DNA from: Paenibacillus plantarum | Lineage (GTDB): Bacteria > Bacillota > Bacilli > Paenibacillales > NBRC-103111 | Assembly (NCBI RefSeq): GCF_013141695.1 | Contig: NZ_WHNY01000016.1 | Coordinates: 62,001 to 126,000, forward strand | Direction: 5' to 3' | DNA length: 64,000 bases | Shown: positions 7,731 to 15,477 of the stretch, piece by piece | How positions within the stretch are numbered: the first letter of the stretch is position 1 | Layout: each line of letters opens with the position of its first letter | Position numbers and translations under genes: made by a program | Notes under the pieces: generated by a model | Told to the model about the DNA's origin: nothing | Databases searched by the model: none | What the model saw: only the letters and a program-made list of their open reading frames with translations

Positions 7731-8612
7731 ATGGACATTTCAAGTTTTTCATACGAGCAATTTCATAATTATTTTTCCTCTGAAGATATCTGCATTGACT
7801 TTCTTTTTCAAACAAAATGGCCTTCAGGCTTTTATTGTCCACGTTGTGAACATCGTCATGCCTATGTAACTACAACTCGACGTTTACCCTTGTATGAATG
7901 TTCCCGATGTCGTTTCCAAGTCTCATTACTTTCAGGAACGATTATGGAAGGTTCCAGAACTGAGCTTCGTAAGTGGTTATTGGCAATTTTCCTAATTTCG
8001 CGTACTCATATTGGTACAACTGCCATGGAGCTTTCAAGACTTATTAAAGTCACTTACAAAACAGCCTGGCTAATCCTGCATAAAATTCGCACTTCCATCG
8101 TACAGGCGGATAACCAAAGTCCACTCTCAGGATCAGTCCAAATTAACTCCGCTATCTATGGAAAACCCTTCAATCCAACTGTCCACAAACATTCCCAAGA
8201 ACATCTCCTGCTCGTAGGCTCCTCACTCAATGATTCAGGTGAACCTACGCATATCAAAATTAAACATGTTACACCCTCACATCCTACAAATAAACATATT
8301 ACTAAATTCGATATATCCACCTTTCAGGAGCAACATATCGAACCTACTGTGAAAGAGATTCACACGACTACTGGATTTTACACGCCAAAACGTCAGCGTC
8401 CCCTACTTGAAATTGCTAAACAAGCAAGCACGTGGATTAATACTACCTTCCATGGCATCGGCGCCCGTCATCTTCAAAGCTATTTAGACGAGTTCTGCTA
8501 CCGAATTAATCTAACTACCTCCAAAATACCTGTCTTCGAAAACTTGATTAAATGTTGCATACTAAAATTCACTGCAGCCACTAATCTTTGTGAGGACACT
8601 GCTTGTCAGTAG
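7731..8612 (+). CDS. IS1595-like transposase homologue with lost catalytic residues
   Basis: A 293-residue protein with the layout of IS1595/ISXO2-type transposases. The N-terminal zinc ribbon has cysteines at 36, 39, 57 and 60 (CPRC, CSRC), a helical segment with TAWLILHKIR follows, and the ISXO2-like domain ends in HLQSYLDEFCYRIN. At the position where these enzymes carry the first catalytic Asp (VEVDETYIGG-like), this protein reads VQINSAIYGK, so Asp is replaced by Asn139 and the following Glu by Ser. The frame is open, with AGGGAGG and a good promoter. No terminal inverted repeats were recognised. It is either an inactive relic or an exapted DNA-binding protein. Confidence 0.75.
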   Translation: MDISSFSYEQFHNYFSSEDICIDFLFQTKWPSGFYCPRCEHRHAYVTTTRRLPLYECSRCRFQVSLLSGTIMEGSRTELRKWLLAIFLISRTHIGTTAMELSRLIKVTYKTAWLILHKIRTSIVQADNQSPLSGSVQINSAIYGKPFNPTVHKHSQEHLLLVGSSLNDSGEPTHIKIKHVTPSHPTNKHITKFDISTFQEQHIEPTVKEIHTTTGFYTPKRQRPLLEIAKQASTWINTTFHGIGARHLQSYLDEFCYRINLTTSKIPVFENLIKCCILKFTAATNLCEDTACQ

Positions 8613-8763
8613 CCTTTTTGATCTTCTAAACTCCTCCATGCTATTTCGGGATCACCAATTTTAAAATTTCTGACAAATAACATGAAGATGAAAAGGTCTG
8701 TTGCTTCTGGATTGGTTTGTTTGTTGTGTTTAATCAGATAGCTGGATCTAGTTCGGTCCGGTT

Positions 8764-9125
8764 TGATCTGTTGCGTTCAATTCTGTAGCTGAGTCTGTTC
8801 AGCTCTGCTGGTCTGTTGCGTTCAATTCTGTAGTTGAGTCTGTTCAGCTGTGCTGGTCTGTTGCGTTCAATTCTATAGTTGGGTCTGTTCAGCAGTGTTG
8901 GTCTGTTGACTTCAATTCTGTAGTTGGGTCTGTTCAGCTGTGTTGGTCTGTTGACTTCAATTCTGTAGTTGGGTCTATTCAGCTGTGTTTGTATGTTGCG
9001 TTCAATTCTTAGTTGGGTCTGTTCAGTCTGTATTGGTCTATTGACTTCAATTCTGTAGTTGGGTCTATTTACACTTTGTTGGTCTGTTAACTTCAACTCT
9101 GTAGTTGGGTCTGTTAGTCAATTCT
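8764..9125. repeat. 45-bp tandem repeat, eight units
   Basis: Units start near 8765, 8810, 8855, 8900, 8945, 8990, 9034 and 9080. Each contains a TTCAATTCTGTAG element and GGTCTGTTCAGCTG. Because the period is a multiple of three, a - strand frame (about 8734-9096) stays open and would encode a 15-residue NRPNYRIEVNRPTQL-like repeat. It starts with TTG and has no ribosome site, so coding is doubtful. The stretch 9126-9280 shows nothing recognisable. Confidence 0.8.
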
Positions 9126-9280
9126 ATAATTAGAACTTGTCCGGTCTAAGTTGATCTCGATTTTAACAAAGTCAAAGTGCTGTCATTTTTCTGAGCTAAG
9201 GGGATAGTGAAGATAGATGGCTGTGAAAGATATAGAACCATGTAAATGAACTTGCTTTAGTTTTTGTGCAATTAGAGACT

Positions 9281-9434
9281 TTGGGGCTTGGGGCCTGGGG
9301 ACTTGGGGACTTGAGGACTTGGGGACTTGGGGACTTGGGGACTTGGGGACTTGGGGACTTGGGGACTTGGGGACTTGGGGACTTGGGGACTTGGGGACTT
9401 GGGGACTTGGGGACTTGGGGACTTGGGGATTTGG
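9281..9434. repeat. 8-bp GGGGACTT tandem array, about 18 units
   Basis: At least 13 perfect consecutive copies of GGGGACTT occur at 9321-9428, with degenerate copies on both sides that grade into GGAAGCTT-like units to about 9450. Regular runs of four G spaced by four bases on the + strand make a strong G-quadruplex candidate. Open frames through it are pure low-complexity and are not called as genes. Confidence 0.9.
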
Positions 9435-9554
9435 AAGCTTGGAAGCTTGGAAGTTGGAGAGCTGGGGAGCTGGGAGCTTTTGCGCTGAGCTGGGAACCAA
9501 CTGGTGACTGGTAACTGGTGACTATTCGATTATGGCGCAGCAATATGAAAAACA

Positions 9555-9595
9555 AAAAACATTCATCCCCATCACTTGAATGGGAACAAATGTTT
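9555..9595 (-). terminator. Terminator of the CYTH/Fn3/CBM gene
   Basis: Reading the - strand from 9595, an imperfect stem (AACATTTGTTCCCAT against ATGGGGATGAATGTT) is followed by a T-rich run (TTTTTTGTTTTT, ending at about 9550). It sits 30 bp after the stop at 9626. Confidence 0.65.
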
Positions 9596-9625
9596 AGAGT
9601 TAATGACTATGTAAAATGAGTCTAG

Positions 9626-11272
9626 TTAGTGTGTGGATGGAACAAGAGCTGTGCCGCCAAGTCCGCTTGGGGTGCTGCTTGTTTTGGATAAGGCAATTTT
9701 GTCTACCATCGCGCCATCTTCTCTGACTTTGATATAAAGAGTATGTGTACCCGTTGAAAGTGAGATTGAGCTGCTCGGCTTTTTCCAGGCCCAGCTGCCC
9801 GCGCTGCCAGTTGTTACTTGGTAGTTACTGCCTGCGTCCACTGCAACGTTAAAGCTATCTGAGCTTCCATCTGGACCTTGTGAAAGCAAGTAGATGTAGA
9901 AAGAACCTCCGTTGGTTACTTCAAGATCGTATTTCAGATAATTCGTGTCACTGTCGCCAGATCCGTTCGGCGTCTGCATGTTAGCCGTTCCCGAGCATGC
10001 AGAGCAAGTTGCTTGTGTAAATGTACCTGTTTTGGCTGTGAAGGTTTCCGCTTCGATATAGGAAATGTTACTACCGTTCACATTGTAATATAGGGTTCCT
10101 GTTACACCACCCGCCGCTGTAGTCACTGAGACTGCACTACTAGCTGTGGAATCATTCCCAGCTGCATCTTTAGCAATAACCGTATAACTGTAAGCAGTGG
10201 AAGCTGTGAGGCCTGAATCCGAATATGTTGTCGTGGAGGATGAACCAATTTTAGAACCATTGCGATACACATCATAGCTTGTTACAGCAACATTGTCTGT
10301 AGCAGCTGTCCAATTCAATTGAACTTGGGTGCTGGATGTTGCCGTTGCGATTAATCCCGATGGTATTGAGGGTACAGTTGTATCTGGTGTTGGAGCCGTT
10401 GGTGCATATCGTTCCATAATTAAGCTTGTTTTTAGCACGTCAGACTGCACTAACCATCCTTTTGTATTCAGTAAATTCATAAGATTGGTTCGTGCGGTTG
10501 TTGCTTCACTAAGGGTATCTGCCTTAAAAGAAGCTTCTACGATGTCTTCAGTTCCTGTTTTGGCAGCATTTAGAATGGTCCATACTTCAATGTCTAGATC
10601 CAGATCATCGAAAGTACCTTCGTATCTTTTAAAATCGATTGGACCATAGATGACGGAATTGTTCAATTGCGTTGTTCCCCAACCTGTGCTGCTCCAGTTT
10701 TTCAACTGGCTTGGCGCATTGGCAACGGAGATGGACTTGGATGTTGCCAGGTTTGGAGCGTTAAGTCCACTGCCACTATAGCCAGACACGGTCACATCTT
10801 TTTCATACTGCACGCTTAAGGTTTGCTTGCTAAATGTCCAGTCCACTTGAAACTCAAATCCAGAGGCGGAGCTATTCAGACCATCGTTCGCTGCAGTTGT
10901 CAAAGCACCCGTAATATCACCGTTCGTTATCGGATAACGCTTCTTAAATTGCAGTTGGTGTGTGCTGTCGCTGCTTTTTTTACGAATCCTGTCACTCCAG
11001 CCTTGCGCATCCAATGCTCCTGTCGCCGTATCCATGTACTGAACACGATAGGCTTTGGAGGATGAGCCGGTTGAAAATTGACTGCGTACGCTGCTGATTA
11101 AGTTATGGCTAGAGTCCACAACGATACTGGGATTTAGATTAAATTTAACTTCATAGTTGGGTGTACCATTTGCTGCGGAAACCTGTTGAGGACTCAGAAT
11201 GCCACCCGTTAAAAGCAAGGCTGCTGCGGTTGAAGCCATGATTACTTTGGACATTTTATAAGCTTGGAACAT
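9626..11272 (-). CDS. Secreted protein: CYTH-like domain, Fn3 domain, carbohydrate-binding module
   Basis: A 548-residue secreted protein. The signal peptide (VIMASTAAALLLTGGILSP...VSA) is followed by a domain of about 260 residues shared with the next gene. A fibronectin type III domain comes next (about 300-385; PSIPSGLIATATSSTQVQLNW), then a C-terminal module with IEAETF, NYLKYDLEV, SDSFNVAVD and THTLYIKVREDGAMVDKI. The last is typical of beta-sandwich carbohydrate-binding modules of polysaccharide enzymes. The first domain shows YEVK, YMDT...RIRKK, QLQFKKRY and VEASFK, suggesting a CYTH-like tunnel fold (hypothesis). The start is ATG 11272, because GGAGATGA lies eight bases upstream; ATGs at 11284 and 11290 lack a ribosome site. 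Confidence 0.75.
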   Translation of the reverse strand: MFQAYKMSKVIMASTAAALLLTGGILSPQQVSAANGTPNYEVKFNLNPSIVVDSSHNLISSVRSQFSTGSSSKAYRVQYMDTATGALDAQGWSDRIRKKSSDSTHQLQFKKRYPITNGDITGALTTAANDGLNSSASGFEFQVDWTFSKQTLSVQYEKDVTVSGYSGSGLNAPNLATSKSISVANAPSQLKNWSSTGWGTTQLNNSVIYGPIDFKRYEGTFDDLDLDIEVWTILNAAKTGTEDIVEASFKADTLSEATTARTNLMNLLNTKGWLVQSDVLKTSLIMERYAPTAPTPDTTVPSIPSGLIATATSSTQVQLNWTAATDNVAVTSYDVYRNGSKIGSSSTTTYSDSGLTASTAYSYTVIAKDAAGNDSTASSAVSVTTAAGGVTGTLYYNVNGSNISYIEAETFTAKTGTFTQATCSACSGTANMQTPNGSGDSDTNYLKYDLEVTNGGSFYIYLLSQGPDGSSDSFNVAVDAGSNYQVTTGSAGSWAWKKPSSSISLSTGTHTLYIKVREDGAMVDKIALSKTSSTPSGLGGTALVPSTH

Positions 11273-11297
11273 TGATTGGGTCATCTCCATTCGTCAT

Positions 11298-12161
11298 TTA
11301 GTAACGGTCCATAATTAATTGTGTCTTCAAGGAATCTTGAGCCAGGAACCAACCTTTGCCTTGCAAATAAGTAATTAATTCATCATGTTTGGTAGATGCA
11401 GTCGTTTGGCTCGTTGTTTTAAAGGAAGCCTCTACGACATATTCTGTCCCAGTCCCTGCTGCGTTACGAATTGGCCAAACTTCAATGTACAACTGTAACC
11501 CACTCCATGTACCGATGGAACGTTTGGCCAGAATTGGGCCGAATACACGCGAAGTGGATAGTTTGCTGGTTCCCCAACCGCTGGAAACCCAATTGTTAAA
11601 TTTATCAGGAGCATTATTGATCAGTAGATTCCGTGAATCCGCTAGATTAGGCAGATCCATTCCGCTATAACCTGATTTACTCCCTTGTTTGGAACGAGTA
11701 ATGCTTAGCGTTTTCTTTTGATAGCCCCACTCGACTTGTGCTTCGTAACCCGTATCGCCTGAATTAAATCCTTGTTGATTCGCCAAAGTCAGAGCGCCAG
11801 TGATATCGTTTCCCGTTATGGCATATCTCTTTTTATAGCTAAGCTCAAAGTCACTTTCACCCTCTGTCTTGCGAATGCGTGGGCTCCAGCCGTTGTTGTA
11901 AACGTCCTTAGCATTGGTATCGAGGAATTCTACGTTCATTTTGGTAACGGTATCCGGCATACCAAATGCTGATCTTACGCTGCTCGTCAGTTTGAAATCA
12001 GTACCAAGTACGACACTTGGATTTAGGAGAAGTTTTACTTCGTAATCTGGAACCATGTTGCTTGCTGCGCTCGCTGTCTGAGGGGCTGTACCCATACCAG
12101 CAAGTAAACTAGTCCCGACTACTGCGGCCATGATGACAGTCATCGCATTTTTCTTAAACAT
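11298..12161 (-). CDS. Secreted single-domain paralog (CYTH-like?)
   Basis: A 287-residue protein, paralogous over its whole mature length to the first domain of the neighbouring downstream gene. Shared landmarks are PDYEVKLLLNPSVV, GWSPRIRK, YKKRYAI, a GYSGMDLPNLA segment, GWGTSKL, IEVWPIRNAAGTGTEYVVEASFKT and the terminal SLKTQLIMDRY. A signal peptide ends near TASAAS. It lacks the Fn3 and binding module. The start ATG 12161 has AGAGGAGATG upstream. The next gene begins 25 bp after its stop, so the two form an operon after a local duplication. Function is unknown; no catalytic family was recognised with certainty. Confidence 0.7.
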   Translation of the reverse strand: MFKKNAMTVIMAAVVGTSLLAGMGTAPQTASAASNMVPDYEVKLLLNPSVVLGTDFKLTSSVRSAFGMPDTVTKMNVEFLDTNAKDVYNNGWSPRIRKTEGESDFELSYKKRYAITGNDITGALTLANQQGFNSGDTGYEAQVEWGYQKKTLSITRSKQGSKSGYSGMDLPNLADSRNLLINNAPDKFNNWVSSGWGTSKLSTSRVFGPILAKRSIGTWSGLQLYIEVWPIRNAAGTGTEYVVEASFKTTSQTTASTKHDELITYLQGKGWFLAQDSLKTQLIMDRY

Positions 12162-12263
12162 CACTACATCTCCTCTACGTTTCTGGAAATTTTTTCTTAC
12201 GACATGAGCATAAAGTAGATTTGTTCGTAGATTGTCATCAGAGCATGATGTTTTTGTAAAGGA

Positions 12264-13163
12264 TTAAAACGCGCGAACAGAGTCATGCAAACAAGATAAG
12301 AAACTATCGAAGAAGGAGGAACGAATTCGATCCGCATTATATGTGAAATAAATATAACGTTTAAACGGATTTTGAGGGATACTGCGACAACTTAGTTCGC
12401 CTCGTTGCAATTCTTTTGCGATGGCAATTTTCGAAATAACGGAAACACTTTCTCCAGTCAAAACGGCTTGTTTAATTGCCTCTAAGGAATCCATCTCCAT
12501 GACGGGCTTGAGTTTGATCCCCAGTGTTTTGGCCCAGTTCAGTGTCATGGTTCTAGTGCTGGACTCTTGCCCATGCAAGATAAAAGGAACTTCATTTAAT
12601 AATTCTGGGTATAGCGTTTCTTGTCGTGCAAAGCGATGATTCGGATTAAAAAAGAAAACCAGTTCATCTTCACACAGCGTTTCCCCTACGAGCGGAGACC
12701 ATTGAAACGGTTCTGCTGACATAATGCCGATATCAATTTCATGGTTGAGCAGCATTTCTTGAATGATTGGAGTCGGCCGCACAGTTAAAGATATCGAAAT
12801 TTGCGGATATAACTTTGAAAATGAGCTTAGCATTTCTGGAAGCACATACGTACCTGGTACGGAGCTTGCTCCTATTTTTAAATGACCACTTCCTCGCTCA
12901 TCGAATTCCTTCACAACGCGTTCCGCTTCCTGTACTAACGCATTAATCTTCTTAGCATAATGATGCAACGATTGCCCCGCCTCGGTTAAATGGACTTTCC
13001 CCCCTCTTGAATAAAATAACTGCACACCCATCTCTTGCTCCATTGATTTCATATGAAAGGAAACTGTCGGCTGCTTGAGTCCTAGGCGCTCTGCAACAGA
13101 CGTAATGCGTTTGTGTTTCTCCAGCAGTTCAATGACCTGAAATTTTAACATATGCCAATTCAT
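12264..13163 (-). CDS. LysR-family transcriptional regulator
   Basis: A 299-residue regulator with an N-terminal winged helix (about residues 5-62, SVAERLGLKQPTVSFHMKSMEQEMGVQLF) and a periplasmic-binding-like effector domain (GASSVPGTYVLPEMLSSF onward). The start is ATG 13163 with AGAGGG upstream; a TTG at 13190 abuts its own purine stretch. A TATAAT lies on the - strand at 13210-13205. It is divergent from the ABC transporter operon starting at 13339, the usual arrangement for a LysR regulator and its target, so it probably controls that operon. The ligand is unknown. Confidence 0.85.
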   Translation of the reverse strand: MNWHMLKFQVIELLEKHKRITSVAERLGLKQPTVSFHMKSMEQEMGVQLFYSRGGKVHLTEAGQSLHHYAKKINALVQEAERVVKEFDERGSGHLKIGASSVPGTYVLPEMLSSFSKLYPQISISLTVRPTPIIQEMLLNHEIDIGIMSAEPFQWSPLVGETLCEDELVFFFNPNHRFARQETLYPELLNEVPFILHGQESSTRTMTLNWAKTLGIKLKPVMEMDSLEAIKQAVLTGESVSVISKIAIAKELQRGELSCRSIPQNPFKRYIYFTYNADRIRSSFFDSFLSCLHDSVRAF

Positions 13164-13338
13164 TCTGTGTCCCTCTTCTCCCTGATTCAACCTCTTTGGG
13201 GCTCATTATAGAAAAAATCTATGGAGATGAATAGATGCACAACAAAAACTTAACATTCTATTTACCTGGCATTGACACTTAGCTGACGCTCCACTTCTAC
13301 ACTAAAGGTGAGATCAAAAGCACGGAAGGAAGCATGCG

Positions 13339-14301
13339 ATGTCTCTACTACTTAGCGGTATAAGCAAATCTTTTGGTTCCATGACAGCACTGGAAGGCAT
13401 TCAGCTCTCCCTCGCCAAAGGACGATTCACAACTTTACTAGGCCCATCTGGCTGCGGTAAAACAACCCTTCTTCGGATCATTGCTGGTCTGGAGACACCG
13501 GATGAAGGTGAGCTTCATTTCGGAGATGTCTGTTTGTTTTCGAAGAAGGGCAGGATCAATCGCCCTGTACACAAACGTAATTTTGGCATGGTCTTTCAAG
13601 ACTTTGCACTTTGGCCACATTTAACCGTGTTAGAGAATGTTGCTTTTGGACTTAAAGCTACTGGTGACAAAGCAAATTGGCGTCAAAGAACGATGGAAGC
13701 TATTGAGTTGGTACAGTTGGAAGGAAAAGAAAAGCGCTATCCACATGAGCTTTCTGGAGGCCAACAGCAACGTGTTGCACTCGCTCGTGCGATTGTAGTC
13801 CAGCCTCAGCTTGTGTTGTTCGATGAGCCTATGAGTGCTTTAGATGCTCTACTGAGGGAAGAAATGCGCCTCGAGCTCATGAATCTCGTTCGAAGAATCG
13901 GTTTTACAACCGTGTATGTCACACATGATCAGACCGAAGCGATGTCGATGTCAGACGAAATCATCGTCATGAAGGATGGTCGTATTTTACAAAAGGATAC
14001 ACCTGAAGCCGTTTACAAAAAGCCTAAGCACCCCTTTACTGCTCGATTTATTGGCAAGACCAATTGGTTGGAAGTGGACAAGCGATTAGTCCGACCTGAG
14101 CATGTGAGATGGACGTCTGTTTCTGAAGACGAACTGACATACACAGGTGTCGTACAAACAGTTAGTTATATGGGAGAACGTTATGAAGTTACTGTGCAGT
14201 TAAGCACGGGTGAGGTTTGGATGGCCTATCATCCATCGCGATTAACCGTTGGAGATTCCGTCCAATTCTATGTTTCACAGCAACAGATTCATGTGCTTTA
14301 A
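13339..14301 (+). CDS. ABC transporter ATP-binding protein, Fe3+/spermidine/phosphonate importer type
   Basis: A 320-residue ATPase that powers the importer formed with the two downstream genes. It has Walker A GPSGCGKTT, signature LSGGQQQRVALARA, Walker B LVLFDEPMSALD and the switch His (YVTHDQTEAM). The C-terminal part (from about 245) is a short TOBE-like regulatory domain. Sequence style is that of FbpC/PotA/PhnT importers. GGAAGGAAG precedes the ATG. It is first gene of an operon (ATPase, binding lipoprotein, fused permease, beta-CASP protein), divergent from lysR. Confidence 0.9.
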   Translation: MSLLLSGISKSFGSMTALEGIQLSLAKGRFTTLLGPSGCGKTTLLRIIAGLETPDEGELHFGDVCLFSKKGRINRPVHKRNFGMVFQDFALWPHLTVLENVAFGLKATGDKANWRQRTMEAIELVQLEGKEKRYPHELSGGQQQRVALARAIVVQPQLVLFDEPMSALDALLREEMRLELMNLVRRIGFTTVYVTHDQTEAMSMSDEIIVMKDGRILQKDTPEAVYKKPKHPFTARFIGKTNWLEVDKRLVRPEHVRWTSVSEDELTYTGVVQTVSYMGERYEVTVQLSTGEVWMAYHPSRLTVGDSVQFYVSQQQIHVL

Positions 14302-14343
14302 CAAGCAATGACCATAATCATACATAAGAGAGGGCGTTTAAAA

Positions 14344-15453
14344 ATGAAAACGAAAATGAAAAAGTCTTTTCACATGAGTTCATTAGCTTTAATGACGGTT
14401 TTAGTAGGAGTCAGTCTAACAGGATGTGGGACGGCTAGTCAAACAACGACAGCAGGGTCTACAACGGCTACACCAACAACTGCAGCAGCCACTACGTCAG
14501 CATCAACAGCACCAACCGCTACACCAGAAGCAAAAAAACTTAGCGGTAAAATCGTTGTCTACAGCGCAGGACCTAACCCGCTTGCAGTAAGCATTCAAAA
14601 AGCGTTTCAAGCAAAAACAGGTGTAGAAGTTGAAATGTTCCAAGGAACCACTGGTAAAATCATGGCACGTATGGAAGCTGAAAAGTCCAATCCTGTTGTC
14701 GATGTTGTTATTCTTGCTTCGCTCCCTTCCGCAATCGGGATGACCAAAAGTGGGCTAACGCTTCCATACAAAGAAGCAAAAAATGGCGATAAGCTGATTC
14801 CTGCTTACTCTGACAAGGATGGCAACTATTTTAGCTACAGTCTATCTGCCTTAGGTATTGCTTATAATACGAAGCTGGTAACGAACCCTCCGAAAGAGTG
14901 GAGCGATCTAACGAAGCCAGAATGGAAAGATCAAATTAATATTCCAGACCCAGCGCAATCCGGTTCCGCACTTGATTTCATGTCTGGCTATACGAATAAA
15001 AACGGTGATGCCGCATGGGATTTGTTCGGAAAAGTGAAAGCAAACGGAGCTATCATTGCAGGTGCTAATCAGGAAGCTATGGATCCGGTTATTTCTGGAG
15101 CTAAAAAGATCGTTATGGCAAGTGTTGACTATATGACCTACGCTTCAAAAGCAAAAGGCGAGCCGATTGATTTGATCTATCCAGCAAGTGGGACGGTCAT
15201 CTCCCCGCGACCTGCGATGATTATGAAAACATCCAAAAATGTGGATGCCTCCAAAGCATTTATTGATTACTTGCTTTCGGATGAAGCTCAGAAATTGGTT
15301 ACTGATTCGTACTTGCTTTCGGGCCGCAGCGACATCCAAATTCAAGGCCGCGTTAGCGCGAAAGATATTCCAACTTTTGATGTGAGCTGGAGCTGGATGA
15401 ATGAAAATCAAGATGCAATCACTCAAAAATTTACACAATTATTCAAAAAGTAA
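14344..15453 (+). CDS. ABC transporter substrate-binding lipoprotein
   Basis: A 369-residue binding protein anchored outside the membrane. The signal peptide ends in a lipobox (LTGC, Cys at about residue 24). A Thr/Ala/Ser-rich linker follows, then a periplasmic-binding fold beginning KIVVYSAGPNPLAVSIQKAF, as in Fe3+, thiamine and 2-aminoethylphosphonate binding proteins. The paired tyrosines of classical FbpA iron sites are not obvious, so the substrate is open. The start ATG 14344 has GAGAGGG upstream; an upstream frame to 14308 has no ribosome site. Confidence 0.85.
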   Translation: MKTKMKKSFHMSSLALMTVLVGVSLTGCGTASQTTTAGSTTATPTTAAATTSASTAPTATPEAKKLSGKIVVYSAGPNPLAVSIQKAFQAKTGVEVEMFQGTTGKIMARMEAEKSNPVVDVVILASLPSAIGMTKSGLTLPYKEAKNGDKLIPAYSDKDGNYFSYSLSALGIAYNTKLVTNPPKEWSDLTKPEWKDQINIPDPAQSGSALDFMSGYTNKNGDAAWDLFGKVKANGAIIAGANQEAMDPVISGAKKIVMASVDYMTYASKAKGEPIDLIYPASGTVISPRPAMIMKTSKNVDASKAFIDYLLSDEAQKLVTDSYLLSGRSDIQIQGRVSAKDIPTFDVSWSWMNENQDAITQKFTQLFKK

Positions 15454-15477
15454 GCTGAGGTTGGGGATGACGACAAG

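Noticed and set aside
7111-7768. Two overlapping + strand frames rich in HYFSSLHS-type repeats
   Set aside because: The 35-bp repeat shifts phase every unit, the frames have no ribosome site, and the second runs into the real gene at 7731.
9183-9555. Four frames through the GGGGACTT array (Pro-Ser-Gln-Val and Gly-Leu-Asp repeats)
   Set aside because: They are translations of an 8-bp satellite in different frames; no start signals or unique sequence.
13272-13300. TTGACA upstream of the ABC operon as a vegetative promoter
   Set aside because: No acceptable -10 box stands 16-18 bp downstream, so the operon promoter is left unassigned.
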